From NCBI GenBank assembly GCA_014379405.1, contig JACMLU010000019.1, positions 1 to 47,150 of the forward strand: a stretch of DNA of 47,150 nt, given 5' to 3'. How positions within the stretch are numbered: the stretch's first letter is position 1; each line of letters begins with the position of its first letter. This DNA is from Flavobacterium sp. Its GTDB lineage: Bacteria; Bacteroidota; Bacteroidia; Flavobacteriales; Flavobacteriaceae. Made by a program: the position numbers and the translations under genes. The notes below the pieces were generated by a model that saw nothing but the letters and a program-made list of their open reading frames with translations, did not search any database and was not told the DNA's origin. Positions 18,620 to 28,264 of this stretch are shown here, piece after piece.

Positions 18620-19477
18620 ATGGTTTATACAGGAAATACTCTCGAAACTATATCAGCAATGGAGTTTAATAATAGTAGTAATGATTTCTTATTTAATGTT
18701 GGTTCAACTGATATTACCTTTATTTGGAACAAGGGTAATTCTATGAAAATAACGGTAAATAAAGTTGCCTATGAACTGTTGCAAAATGAAATTATCATAT
18801 TGAATAGTTTTCATAAAATCGAAAATATTAATGTGGATACGGTTAGATTACTCCAATTCAATCTCCCTTTTTTATGTCTATATAATAATGATACCAGCAT
18901 TGGTATAAAAGGGATGTTATTTTTTGGTGCGACAGATGTACCAATAGTATCCATTAAGGAAAACGAGTTGGATACTTTTGATAATTCTTGGGATATTTTT
19001 TGTTCTGAGATGCAATCCAGAGATAGTTTGAAAAGTGAAATGCTTCATTCCATCTTGAAACGAATTATCATTCTTTGTACCCGAAATTTGAAGCATACTT
19101 GTCATCAAGTTCATAGAAAATATGAACCCAATATTCTCAGGGAGTTTAATCTTTTGGTGGAAGGTCATTTTTCAGAACATCATGATGTAGCTTTCTATGC
19201 TTCAAAGCTCAATAAGTCACCAAAAACACTTTCAAATCTATTTTCTGTTTTATCGGATCGCACCCCAATTGACATTATCCACGACAGGATTATGATGCAT
19301 GCTAGGAGGCAGATTTACTCCACATCAATGTCTATTAAAGAAATTGCTTATGATTTGGGGTATGAAGACATTCAGACTTTCAGCAGGTTTTTTAAAAACA
19401 AAGAAGGACTTTCGCCCATTCAGTATCGAGAGAAAGTGAAGCATAATAGTGAAAGGGATTCTTTGGCAATAAATTAA
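18620..19477 (+). CDS. AraC-family transcriptional regulator
   Basis: 285 residues. The N-terminal part is a divergent cupin-like sensor. The C-terminal HTH pair is clear: DVAFYASKLNKSPKTLSNLFS and SIKEIAYDLGYEDIQTFSRFFK, then EGLSPIQYRE. It lies directly upstream of, and in line with, the ten-kb operon that starts at 19707, with promoter copy E in between. This makes it the most obvious candidate activator of that operon and of the composite promoters generally. That assignment is inference from position only. Confidence 0.9.
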   Translation: MVYTGNTLETISAMEFNNSSNDFLFNVGSTDITFIWNKGNSMKITVNKVAYELLQNEIIILNSFHKIENINVDTVRLLQFNLPFLCLYNNDTSIGIKGMLFFGATDVPIVSIKENELDTFDNSWDIFCSEMQSRDSLKSEMLHSILKRIIILCTRNLKHTCHQVHRKYEPNILREFNLLVEGHFSEHHDVAFYASKLNKSPKTLSNLFSVLSDRTPIDIIHDRIMMHARRQIYSTSMSIKEIAYDLGYEDIQTFSRFFKNKEGLSPIQYREKVKHNSERDSLAIN

Positions 19478-19603
19478 TGGTTCTTGAAAGCACTTTTTAT
19501 ATGAAATTATGGAAATAATTAAATAAAATAAATGCTATTTATTAATAGAAATTAGGGTCACTTGAAACAATGCAATAGTTGATGTTATGAGCCTACATCG
19601 TTA

Positions 19604-19669
19604 GGGAAGAAATGCCAACACATCGGGAAAATCTGTCTAACATCTCGACACAATATTTAGGCAACTTTG
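19604..19669 (+). promoter_or_regulatory. Composite AraC-type promoter, copy E (plus-strand operon)
   Basis: Distal half GGGAAGAAATGCCAA starts at 19604 and proximal half GGGAAAATCTGTCTAA at 19625, exactly 21 bp apart. CAACTTTG (19662-19669) starts 37 bases after 19625. The CMD start codon at 19707 follows about 37 bases later, giving a leader of about 30 bases. It is the copy closest to a start codon, and its half-sites follow the pattern GGGAAnnnnTGnC. Confidence 0.75.
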
Positions 19670-19706
19670 TATTGTCAATAATGACACAGAATTAAATAAA
19701 AAGATT

Positions 19707-20252
19707 ATGTCTAGACTTACCGCTTTAGATCCTGATGATTCAACAAATAAATCAAAGGAATTATTTGATGTTATAAAAAAGAAAATGGGTATGGTGCCTA
19801 ATATGATGCGTACAATGGGAAACTCACCATCAGTTCTCAATGGTTATTTAGGATTTAGCGGCGCTCTCGAAGGTGCTTCACTTGGAAGTAAATTAAGTGA
19901 ATTAATTGCTTTGACAGTAGCTAATGAAAATGGATGTGATTACTGTAATGCTGCCCACACTTTTGTTGGAGGCAAAAAGGGAATTGACAGTAATGCAATT
20001 GATATGGCACGAGATGGATTTTCAACGGACTTAAAAACAAAAGCAGCGCTGGAATTTGCCAAGGAGGTTCTTGCAACAAAGGGAAGGGTTTCTGATATTA
20101 GTATTGAATCCATAAAAAATGCTGGGTATAATGATGGAGCAATAGCAGAAATCATAGCCTCAGTAGCTCTTAGTGTTTTTACCAATTATTTTAATAATGT
20201 GGCAGATACTGAGATAGACTTTCCTAAACTTTCACTGATTAACAAAAATTAA
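19707..20252 (+). CDS. CMD/AhpD-family peroxidase-like protein
   Basis: 181 residues. The AhpD-type redox motif is complete: Cys77-x-x-Cys80 and His84 in GCDYCNAAH. The start KSKELFDVIKKKMGMVPNMMR and end FTNYFNNVADTEIDFP match peroxidase-related members of the carboxymuconolactone-decarboxylase family. It probably reduces peroxides or forms part of a thiol relay; lactone decarboxylation is less likely given the CxxC. It is the first gene of the long operon, eight bases before the next. Paralogues lie at 1-152 and 37295-37831. Confidence 0.9.
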   Translation: MSRLTALDPDDSTNKSKELFDVIKKKMGMVPNMMRTMGNSPSVLNGYLGFSGALEGASLGSKLSELIALTVANENGCDYCNAAHTFVGGKKGIDSNAIDMARDGFSTDLKTKAALEFAKEVLATKGRVSDISIESIKNAGYNDGAIAEIIASVALSVFTNYFNNVADTEIDFPKLSLINKN

Positions 20253-20260
20253 ATTTAGAT

Positions 20261-21127
20261 ATGAAAACAAAACATCTTACAAAAAAAATCAACGGAGTTG
20301 AAATTTTTTACAGAGAGGCTGGGGACAAAAACAACCCAACCTTACTCTTATTACATGGCTATCCTACATCCTCACACATGTTCAGAAATTTAATTACTGA
20401 CTTGTCGGATAAGTATCATTTGATTGCCCCAGATTATCCAGGTTATGGTAGAAGTGAACAGCCACCAATGGCTGATTTTAAATATACCTTTGAGAATATG
20501 GCTGCTTTGGTAACCACACTTTTGAAAGAGTTAGATATAAAAAAATACAGTTTGTACTTGATGGATTATGGAGCGCCAATTGGGTTCAGAATAGCCAGTG
20601 CTAGCCCAGAAAAAATAGATTCGTTAATTATCCAAAACGGTTGTGCTTATGAAGAAGGATTAGAGGCTTTTTGGGATCCTATTAAAGCGTATTGGAATAA
20701 TGTAAATGATAAAGAGGCAGAAACTACGCTCCGTGGATTCCATAGTCCTGATGGATTAAAATGGCAGTATACTCACAGTGTGCCAGAACCAGATTTAGTG
20801 TCGCCAGATAATTGGGAACTTGATTTAAGACATTTAGAAAGACCTGAAAACGGTGCCATACAGCTTGCAATGTTTTATGATTATCAAACCAATGTAAAAT
20901 TATATCCGCAATGGCAGGAGTATTTTAGAAAACATCAACCCGAAACGCTTATAGTTTATGGGAAAAATGATTATATTTTTCCTGGAGTAGGTGCCGAGGC
21001 ATTTAAAAAAGATTTAAAGAATTTAGAGTTCCATCTTTTTGATACGGGGCATTTTGCCCTCGAAAGTTTTGGGGTTGAAATAGGAATTTTAATCAAGGAT
21101 TTTCTTGATAGGAAAGTTGCAAAATAG
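20261..21127 (+). CDS. Alpha/beta hydrolase, haloalkane dehalogenase/epoxide hydrolase type
   Basis: 288 residues. HGYPTSSHMF at 32-41 is the oxyanion region. The nucleophile is Asp102 in LMDYGAP, in place of the serine of esterases, with Asp237 (GKNDYIF) and His264 (DTGHFALE) completing a triad. An Asp nucleophile points to ester-intermediate chemistry on alkyl halides or epoxides. There is no signal peptide. A paralogue at 27368-28264 keeps the same three residues. The pair bracket most of the operon. Confidence 0.88.
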   Translation: MKTKHLTKKINGVEIFYREAGDKNNPTLLLLHGYPTSSHMFRNLITDLSDKYHLIAPDYPGYGRSEQPPMADFKYTFENMAALVTTLLKELDIKKYSLYLMDYGAPIGFRIASASPEKIDSLIIQNGCAYEEGLEAFWDPIKAYWNNVNDKEAETTLRGFHSPDGLKWQYTHSVPEPDLVSPDNWELDLRHLERPENGAIQLAMFYDYQTNVKLYPQWQEYFRKHQPETLIVYGKNDYIFPGVGAEAFKKDLKNLEFHLFDTGHFALESFGVEIGILIKDFLDRKVAK

Positions 21128-21163
21128 AGGTTAGTTATTTGTTCATAATTAGGTTGGGAAGTT

Positions 21164-21203
21164 TTTATGCCGCAATACAGCATATGTTGTATTGTGGCAT
21201 AAA
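21164..21203 (+). repeat. 40-bp inverted repeat inside the operon
   Basis: The two halves of 21164-21203, centred on CATATG (21181-21186), are complementary over 20 positions except two that form G-U pairs in RNA. No T-run follows directly. It lies between the alpha/beta hydrolase and the DUF1348 gene, so it may be an RNA stability or partial-termination element, or an operator. It contains AATACAGCA, also found at 3921 and, inverted, near 44617. Confidence 0.65.
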
Positions 21204-21241
21204 CTTAAAAAGGAAACGTTTAATAAATTAATTTTTAAACA

Positions 21242-21655
21242 ATGGAAAAAAAATATCCAATTCCACCATTCACTTTGGAGACTGCTTTAGAAAAAATACA
21301 GTTAGCTGAAGACGCTTGGAATAGCAAAGACCCTGAACGTGTGGCAATGGCCTACACAATTGAAAGCGAGTGGCGAAATCGATCAGAATTCATTAACGGG
21401 AGAAAAGAAATAGTTGCTTTTTTGACCAGTAAATGGGAGAAAGAAAGAAATTATAAACTTAAAAAGGAATATTGGGCACATACTGATAACAGGATTGCTG
21501 TACGTTTTGAATACGAATATCAAAATATGGAAGGCAAATGGTTTAGAGCCTACGGAAACGAAAATTGGGAATTCAATGAAGATGGTTTAATGGCAAGACG
21601 TTTTGCCTGCATCAACGATTTAGAAATTGATGAGAAGGATAGGAAGTTCCAATAG
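21242..21655 (+). CDS. DUF1348-family NTF2-like protein
   Basis: 137 residues. [42 protein letters not shown] and [21 protein letters not shown] are typical of DUF1348, a branch of the NTF2-like superfamily often found near oxidoreductases. It is cytosolic and of unknown reaction. Position in the operon, before an isochorismatase-like gene, parallels the NTF2/isochorismatase pair at 7345-8424. Confidence 0.85.
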   Translation: MEKKYPIPPFTLETALEKIQLAEDAWNSKDPERVAMAYTIESEWRNRSEFINGRKEIVAFLTSKWEKERNYKLKKEYWAHTDNRIAVRFEYEYQNMEGKWFRAYGNENWEFNEDGLMARRFACINDLEIDEKDRKFQ

Positions 21656-21734
21656 ATGTTTAAGTCGAAAACAGTATATTTCTTATGTATAAATAAGAAA
21701 AAATTAAGTATTTATTAATCAAAAATTTTATGTC

Positions 21735-22424
21735 ATGAAAAAATCCATTTTTACATTAGTGTTACTAATGTTATCGGTATTGGGCTATACACAAAAACCT
21801 AGTCCGTCTTTGTTGACTCCAACTAATCATACATTAGTCTTAATTGACTTAGAGAGTCAAATGGCATTCCCACTTCAGAGTATTACTGTAGACCAGTTGA
21901 GGAATAATATTGCACTTATTGCAGGAGCATCCAAAATATTTAAAGTACAGACTGTTGTAACAACTGTTGCAGAAGCTTCATTTAGCGGACCTGTTTTTCC
22001 CGAATTGGCGGAATTTTATCCAAAGGCAAGCTCAAATTATATTGATCGTACCTCAATGAACACATGGGAAGACGTAACAGCATTTAACACAATTGTTGGA
22101 AAAGGTAAAAAGACTATAGCATTTGCTGGATTGTGGACCAGTGTTTGTATAGTTGGGCCAGCATTATCAGCTATTAACGATGGATATGTAGTTTACGTTA
22201 TTACTGATGCTTGCGGGGACGTTTCCAAAGAGGCTCATGAGATGGCTATTATGAGAATGGTACAGGCAGGAGCTAGACCAGTAACATCATTGCAGTATTT
22301 GCTTGAATTGCAACGTGATTGGGCTCGTCAAGAAACCTATGTTGCCGTGACAGATTTAGTAAAAAAATATGGAGGTGCCTATGGTATAGGTGTGCAATAT
22401 GCACATAGTATGCTCAAACATTAA
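21735..22424 (+). CDS. Exported isochorismatase-like hydrolase
   Basis: 229 residues. A signal peptide is evident (MKKSIFTLVLLMLSVLGYTQ, cleavage probably after the TQ region), so the enzyme acts in the periplasm. Asp38 in VLIDLESQM and Cys138 in LWTSVCIVGPA are the catalytic pair; MNTWED and ITDACGDVSKEAHEMA match the cytosolic paralogue at 7774-8424. The amide or ester substrate is unknown. Having one copy on each side of the inner membrane suggests the same type of compound is met in both places. Confidence 0.88.
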   Translation: MKKSIFTLVLLMLSVLGYTQKPSPSLLTPTNHTLVLIDLESQMAFPLQSITVDQLRNNIALIAGASKIFKVQTVVTTVAEASFSGPVFPELAEFYPKASSNYIDRTSMNTWEDVTAFNTIVGKGKKTIAFAGLWTSVCIVGPALSAINDGYVVYVITDACGDVSKEAHEMAIMRMVQAGARPVTSLQYLLELQRDWARQETYVAVTDLVKKYGGAYGIGVQYAHSMLKH

Positions 22425-22465
22425 CTAATTAAGTCCAATTGACCCAAGTATAAAAAAAAGAAACC

Positions 22466-24247
22466 ATGAGAATTATTATAAATCAGATTGTTGTCTTATT
22501 ATTCCTTTTTAGTATTGTTAGCGCAGCACAAAAAAAGGCAACGATGATCGTAACTAATGCTAAAGTTATCACACTGGACGATGCTAATCAAAATGCTGAA
22601 GCTGTTGCCATTAGTGGAAATAAAATTTTAGGAGTGGGTAGTAATTCAATGATTTTGAAGTACAAAAATAGTTCAACCATTATTGTTGACGCAAAAGGTA
22701 GAACTTTAATACCAGGATTATATGATTCCCATTTGCATGTTATTCGAGGTGGCAGATTTTACAATACTGAATTGCGATGGGATGGTGTAAAGACGTTAAG
22801 TAGAGCACTGCAAATGTTGAAGGAGCAGGCAGAACGAACACCGGAAGGCCAATGGGTAAGGGTAGTAGGTGGTTGGAGTGAGTATCAATTTGAAGAAAAG
22901 CGATTGCCTACATTGGATGAGATTAATCGAGCCACTGGAAATACACCTACATTTATTTTGCATCTCTATGGGGAAGCTTATTTGAATAAAGCAGGGTTGC
23001 TTAAACTAGGTATCACTGAAACCACTCCAAACCCTAAAGGTGGTTTGATACAAAAAGATATTTTAGGACAACCTACAGGATTACTTGTTGCAGAGCCAAA
23101 TGCTTTTATCTTGTATTCCACTTTATCGAAATTACCTGAGTTATCTGAATCGGAAAAGTTAAATTCCACACTTCTGTTTATGACGGAACTTAATTCTTTA
23201 GGAGTTACAAGTGTCATAGATGCCGGTGGTGGTTTTCAAAATTTCCCTGAAGATTATGCTATAACAGAGGAATTGGCAAAGAAAAATCAGCTCACTGTTA
23301 GATTGCCCTATTATCTCTTTGCTCAAAAGCCAGGAAAGGAACTGGAGGATTATCAGCATTGGATAGGTATGGTGGATATTGAAGAGCAGCAGGTAAAGAA
23401 AGAGGAGGTAACAGAATATTATGTTGAGGGAGGGGGAGAAAATTTAGTTTCCTCCGCAGCTGATTTTGAAAATTTCACTAAACCTAGACCTGATTTGCCA
23501 GAGGTTATGGAAAGTCAACTTAAGAATGTCATTGCTGTTCTAGTGAAAAACCGATGGCCATTTAGACTTCATGCAACTTATAACGAGAGCATAACCAGAT
23601 TCCTAAACGTGATCGAGGAGGTTAATAAGGAGACACCGTTAAATGGGTTAGTTTGGTTTTTTGACCATGCAGAAACTGTTTCAGTTGAAAATCTTAAGCG
23701 TATTAAAGTATTAGGTGGCGGAATATCGATTCAGCATAGAATGGCTTATCAGGCGGAAACTTTTATTTCTCGCTATGGAAGCGTCGCCGCCTCCGATTCG
23801 CCACCAATCCGTAAAATGATTGAGATTGGTATTAAGCTTGGTGGCGGAACCGATGGAACGAGAGTTGCGAGTTATAATCCGTGGGTTGGTATCTATTGGC
23901 TAGTTACAGGTAAATCCATGGGAGGACTGGAGTTTGCAGCTAAAGCGAATCAATTAGATAGAATTGAAGCTCTCAAGATATATACACAAGGTAGTGCTTC
24001 ATTAGTGAATCAAGAGAAAAATAGAGGAGTCATAAAAGCTGGTTTTCTTGCAGATTTGGTTATGCTTTCGGAAGATTATCAGACTATTGATGCAGAAAAA
24101 ATAAAGGATATGAGGTCGTTTTTAACGATTCTAAACGGAAAGGTTGTTTATGGTAGTGGGGAATTTATCAAGTTTGCTCCGAAAGTTCCAAAGGCATTAC
24201 CAATTTGGAGTCCTGTTAATTTTTATGGTGGTTATCAAAATAAGTAA
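22466..24247 (+). CDS. Exported amidohydrolase, YtcJ-like
   Basis: 593 residues, signal peptide at 1-22 (LFLFSIVSAAQ). The metal-dependent amidohydrolase 3 layout is complete: TLIPGLYDSHLHV with Asp87, His89 and His91, then LHATYNESI and FFDHAETV with later His ligands, and GGGTDGTR with the catalytic Asp region. Members hydrolyse C-N bonds of N-acyl or cyclic compounds. It starts 41 bases after the isochorismatase-like gene, with which it may act in sequence in the periplasm. Confidence 0.88.
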   Translation: MRIIINQIVVLLFLFSIVSAAQKKATMIVTNAKVITLDDANQNAEAVAISGNKILGVGSNSMILKYKNSSTIIVDAKGRTLIPGLYDSHLHVIRGGRFYNTELRWDGVKTLSRALQMLKEQAERTPEGQWVRVVGGWSEYQFEEKRLPTLDEINRATGNTPTFILHLYGEAYLNKAGLLKLGITETTPNPKGGLIQKDILGQPTGLLVAEPNAFILYSTLSKLPELSESEKLNSTLLFMTELNSLGVTSVIDAGGGFQNFPEDYAITEELAKKNQLTVRLPYYLFAQKPGKELEDYQHWIGMVDIEEQQVKKEEVTEYYVEGGGENLVSSAADFENFTKPRPDLPEVMESQLKNVIAVLVKNRWPFRLHATYNESITRFLNVIEEVNKETPLNGLVWFFDHAETVSVENLKRIKVLGGGISIQHRMAYQAETFISRYGSVAASDSPPIRKMIEIGIKLGGGTDGTRVASYNPWVGIYWLVTGKSMGGLEFAAKANQLDRIEALKIYTQGSASLVNQEKNRGVIKAGFLADLVMLSEDYQTIDAEKIKDMRSFLTILNGKVVYGSGEFIKFAPKVPKALPIWSPVNFYGGYQNK

Positions 24248-24249
24248 TC

Positions 24250-24669
24250 ATGAAGAATATAGTATCAAGGATTTTACGTTCTGATTTGGAAGGTGTCTGG
24301 AATAATAGAGCGATTCTGTTTTTCAGAGTTTTTATTTCGTTAGAATTAATCATTGTGCATGGTTTGAAAAAAATAGGAGTTGGAGTAATGCAAGCAGAAA
24401 TGATACCAAATCCAATGGGGCTTCCTGAAGTTTTAAATAGTGTTTTTGCTATAAGTGCTAATATTGTTTTTCCTCTTTTTATTATTGTTGGATTTTTTAC
24501 CAGAGTAGCTATAGTGCCTGTATTAGCTGTAACCCTTACAGGTTATTTTGTGGTACACGGCAGCGATTCTTTACTTGAAAAGGATGTTCCTTTTATGTAT
24601 AGTGTTTCATATTTATTATTGTTCATTTTAGGAGCCGGAAAATATTCAATTGATGCTAAACTTTCTTGA
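24250..24669 (+). CDS. DoxX-family membrane protein
   Basis: 139 residues with four membrane segments. LFFRVFISLELIIVHGLKKIG and VGFFTRVAIVPV fit DoxX. DoxX proteins act in thiosulphate or quinone-linked redox reactions and in oxidative-stress complexes; B. subtilis MhqP, induced by hydroquinones, is one. It starts two bases after the amidohydrolase stop and is translationally coupled to it. Confidence 0.85.
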   Translation: MKNIVSRILRSDLEGVWNNRAILFFRVFISLELIIVHGLKKIGVGVMQAEMIPNPMGLPEVLNSVFAISANIVFPLFIIVGFFTRVAIVPVLAVTLTGYFVVHGSDSLLEKDVPFMYSVSYLLLFILGAGKYSIDAKLS

Positions 24670-24670
24670 G

Positions 24671-26043
24671 ATGAAAAAGTTTTTTTTTTGATTTGCCTCG
24701 TAAGTTTTCCTATAAAACTTACCGCACAGAGTGACCAGATATTTAAATCTTTTAGATTTGATGAGGACTTTGCTTATTTAAAAGGAAATGACCAAAAGAC
24801 AAGCTATGAGAAAATTAAATATATACCACTAAGTAAAGAAGGGGATTTTTATATGTCATTTGGAGGCGAGGTTCGCTTTCAGTACTTTAATATAAAGAAT
24901 GAGGATTGGGGAGATGTACCGGATGATAAAGATGGTTATACTCTCAATCGGTTTTTGGCACATACGGATTTACATATTAACTCAATTTTCAGATTTTTTG
25001 TTCAACTACAAGCGAGTAATTCAAATAGTAGAGTTGATCCCAGCCCAGTAGAAGAGAATCCGCTTGATTTACATCAGGCATTTATTGATATTAATTTTTT
25101 TAACGAAAGCAGGAACAAATTAGTACTTCGGTTTGGGAGATATGAAATGGCATACGGAGGGCTCAGATTAATAGCTGTAAGAGAAGGCCCCAACAGTAGA
25201 AGGTCTTTTGATGGTGTAAAATTGTACTTTAAGTCTGATAATGTAAAGACTGATATTTTTTACACTCATCCAGTGTTAAATAGGGTAGGAATTTTCGATA
25301 ATTGTATTAATAAAGACATCAAACTGTGGGGTAGTTATACGGTATTAAATGATGTCCCAATTATTAGTAATGCGGATTTGTACTATTTGGGAATTTGGAA
25401 ACGTAACGCTTTTTTTGATGATGGAGAGGGTAAAGAGTTACGACATTCTTTTGGAGCTAGGATATGGGATAGTGAAGGCAATTGGCATTATGATTTTGAA
25501 GGGGTTTACCAATTTGGAAATCTAGAAAATCAGCACATAAATGCATGGACTGTATCTTCAAACACTACTTATCAGTTTAAAAATGTAAAATTCGAACCTG
25601 TTATAGGATTAAAGACGGAGGTTGTTTCCGGTAACCGCGAATATAATGATGGCAAAGTCGAAACGTTTAACTCTCTTTTTCCTAAGGGTGCTTACTTTGG
25701 ATTAGCAGCATTAATAGGTCCAACTAATTTATTTGACATACACCCTTCGATTGATCTAAGTCTGACGTCAAAGTTGAGTTTTAGTATTGACTACGATTTG
25801 TTTTGGAGGCTTTCGAAGAATGATGGTATTTATGCAGCGAATCAGCAATTGTTATACACAGGGCAAAATTCAGATAATAAATTTATAGGTGCACAATATG
25901 CTTTCGAGGCGCAATACATTGTATCTAACCAGCTGATTCTTAAATTGGAGGGGACTTATTTTCATTCTGGTTCTTTTCTAAAGGATGTTAGTGCTGGTCA
26001 AGATGTCGCTTTTCTTGGCGTGACCACATTATTTAAATTTTAA
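24671..26043 (+). CDS. Outer-membrane porin (alginate-export type), out of frame at a T10 tract
   Basis: The body from 24688 is a 451-residue beta-barrel protein of the alginate-export/porin kind: FYMSFGGEVRFQYFNI near the start, alternating strands, and a terminal phenylalanine (VTTLFKF). The natural start is the ATG at 24671, but with ten T it reads MKKFFF and stops at 24689-24691. One more T would give MKKFFFLICLVSFPIKLTAQS, a good signal peptide. So the copy here is either switched off by slippage, a sequencing error, or weakly expressed by ribosomal slippage. It would pass the pathway substrate across the outer membrane. Confidence 0.8.
24680..24689 (+). repeat. T10 homopolymer in the porin signal peptide
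   Basis: Ten consecutive T follow ATGAAAAAG. Adding one T or removing two restores the porin frame, which is the arrangement of phase-variable genes. It could also be a base-calling error in a homopolymer. Confidence 0.8.
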
Positions 26044-26085
26044 ACGACGATAATAAATAGAACTTTAATTATTTAAAAGTAAATC

Positions 26086-27024
26086 ATGGAAAATAAAATT
26101 TTAGGTATACATCATATCACTGCCATCGCAGGAGATCCTCAAAGTAATTTTGATTTTTATTCTAAAGTCTTAGGACTCAGATTTATAAAGAAAACGGTCA
26201 ATTTTGATGATCCAGGGACTTATCACTTCTATTTTGGAGATGAAGTAGGAAGTGCCGGGACTGTTTTGACTTTTTTTCCTTGGGGAGCAGGAATACAACA
26301 AGGAAGAAAGGGATCGGGTATGGCTACGGAAATTGGCTACTCTGTACCACAGGGTAGCTTAGATTTTTGGGTAAATCGTTTTGAAAAGCACAATATAATT
26401 TATAACAAACCTGCGGAAAAATTTGGTGAAAAATATTTAACATTTCTTGATCCGGACGGTTTAAAATTAGAATTAATTGAATCAAAACCACCTGATAATC
26501 GCAAACCTTGGGAAACCGAAGAAATTAAAGCAAATGTTGCTTTAAAAGGATTTCACAATATCACTCTCACCTTAAATAGCGTAAGTGCGACTGCTACCAT
26601 TTTAACTCAAATTTTTGGATACGTATTAATTGATGAAGATGTAAATAGGTATCGTTATGCAACAACTGCTGTTGAAAATGCTGCTATAGTTGACTTGGTT
26701 TTGCTTGCGGATGAAAAGAAAGGACACGTGGCAGGAGGGACAGTGCATCATGTAGCATTCAGGGTCAGAAATGATGATGAGCTCTTGTATTTCAGACAAT
26801 TGGTAGCTGAATTGGGGCTGAGTATTACACCACGTATTGACAGACAATATTTTCATTCTGCTTATTTTAGGGAACCTGGAGGGGTATTGTTTGAAATAGC
26901 TACAGACATACCAGGATTTATGACAGATGAAACGGTTGAGAATTTAGGAAAAGAATTAAAGTTGCCTTCACAATATGAAGTCCGTCGTAAGGAAATAGAG
27001 GAGCATTTAGTTAAAATCAATTGA
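26086..27024 (+). CDS. Ring-cleaving dioxygenase of the VOC family (MhqO/MhqA-like), second copy
   Basis: 312 residues, two VOC repeats as in the protein at 8775-9710, with near-identical blocks (KKTVNFDDPGTYHFYFG; YFREPGGVLFEIATD). Likely ligands are His10, His221 or His222 in VHHVAFRV, and Glu270. There is no signal peptide, so it is cytosolic. The two copies sit in separately transcribed operons under the same kind of promoter, suggesting different substrate preference rather than simple dosage. Confidence 0.9.
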   Translation: MENKILGIHHITAIAGDPQSNFDFYSKVLGLRFIKKTVNFDDPGTYHFYFGDEVGSAGTVLTFFPWGAGIQQGRKGSGMATEIGYSVPQGSLDFWVNRFEKHNIIYNKPAEKFGEKYLTFLDPDGLKLELIESKPPDNRKPWETEEIKANVALKGFHNITLTLNSVSATATILTQIFGYVLIDEDVNRYRYATTAVENAAIVDLVLLADEKKGHVAGGTVHHVAFRVRNDDELLYFRQLVAELGLSITPRIDRQYFHSAYFREPGGVLFEIATDIPGFMTDETVENLGKELKLPSQYEVRRKEIEEHLVKIN

Positions 27025-27367
27025 TTTAGTAACGATTGTTTTAAAACACTAAAATATAACTATGAGAGTTCACGAAATATTAATTTGAGGGCATTATCAC
27101 TACTTTTTTATGGCACTTGGGGAAATGTATTTTTTTTCCTGGGGACGAAAGATGTTACGGTTAAAGACGAGGGCACCAATGATTACCTTAAATTATAGAA
27201 GGGAAATAACTTGGATGTGAGTTTAAAATTAATGGATGATAGTCATAATTTAAATCATCAGGATTTAAGTTTGTCTTTTGCGTGGTATAACACTGTTTTT
27301 GAATAAGAGCACTTTGGAAGTCCCATTTTTTGGGTAAGTCAATCAATTTTTAACATAAAAATAAGCC
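27025..27367 (+). other. 343-bp spacer with a possible broken ORF
   Basis: From about 27109 one frame reads GTWGNVFFFLGTKDVTV…YLKL*KGNNLDVSLKLMDDSHN…LSFAWYNTVFE* to 27306, interrupted by TAG near 27196. It looks like decayed coding sequence, but I do not recognise a family. No terminator or promoter is clear, and the flanking genes are probably still co-transcribed. Confidence 0.3.
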
Positions 27368-28264
27368 ATGAGTTTTGTAAGTCAGTATTCAATCAGAGTC
27401 AGTTACAATTACATTTTAGTTGATTCTATACGAATTGCCTATAGGGAAGCTGGTGTGGGTAATAAACCAGTTTTATTACTGTTACATGGTTTTCCGTCCT
27501 CGTCTCATATGTTCAGAAATGTGATTCCTAATTTGGCCAGAAATTTTCATGTCATAGCACCTGATTTACCAGGATTCGGTTTTAGCGAAATCCCAAGCCC
27601 TTATTCTTTTAAGTATTGTTTTGAAAATTATTCGGAACTATTAAATAATTTTCTTAATGAGTTGAAAATTTCCAGAGCAAGTTTTTACCTTTTCGATTAT
27701 GGGGCACCAATTTTAATGCGGATTATTGTTAAACGGCCTGAAATGGTAGAAATGCTTATTTTTCAGAATGGTAATATTTATGCTGAGGGTGTCGGAGATG
27801 TATTGAAGGATATCAGCAAATTATTCTATGATGATTCCTTTGAAAGCTTTTTTAAATTGAAAAGATACTTTGAATTTGATTATACAAAATGGGAGTATGT
27901 TAATGGTGTCCAAGATGTTAAAAATATAGCTGTGGAGAGTTACACTTTAGACCAGTTTTTAATGGATAGGGAAGGTGTAAAGAACATTCAGATGGAGTTA
28001 AAAAGTGATTATAAATCTAATGTAGAGCTTTATCCATTATGGCAACAGCATTTAAAAAGTCTAAAACCAGTAACTTTAATAGTGTGGGGAGAGAATGATG
28101 AAATATTTAAAAAACAGGGAGCCCTTCTACTTAAAGAGGATATTGAAGATTCAAGGCTGTTATTTTACCCAACAGGTCATTTTGCCTTAGAGGAGTTTGG
28201 TGATTCCATCTCAGAAGAGATAGTGGAATTTTGGAATGCAAATTTTAATAAAACAGTCCAATGA
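27368..28264 (+). CDS. Alpha/beta hydrolase, dehalogenase/epoxide hydrolase type, second copy
   Basis: 298 residues, paralogous to 20261-21127. HGFPSSSHMFRNV at 40-52, nucleophile Asp110 in LFDYGAP, acid in GENDEIF and His in PTGHFALEEFG are all conserved. Its cap region differs from that of the first copy (…LFYDDSFESFFKLKRYFEF), so its substrate may differ. Its stop overlaps the TSUP start in ATGA, so the two are translationally coupled. Confidence 0.88.
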   Translation: MSFVSQYSIRVSYNYILVDSIRIAYREAGVGNKPVLLLLHGFPSSSHMFRNVIPNLARNFHVIAPDLPGFGFSEIPSPYSFKYCFENYSELLNNFLNELKISRASFYLFDYGAPILMRIIVKRPEMVEMLIFQNGNIYAEGVGDVLKDISKLFYDDSFESFFKLKRYFEFDYTKWEYVNGVQDVKNIAVESYTLDQFLMDREGVKNIQMELKSDYKSNVELYPLWQQHLKSLKPVTLIVWGENDEIFKKQGALLLKEDIEDSRLLFYPTGHFALEEFGDSISEEIVEFWNANFNKTVQ

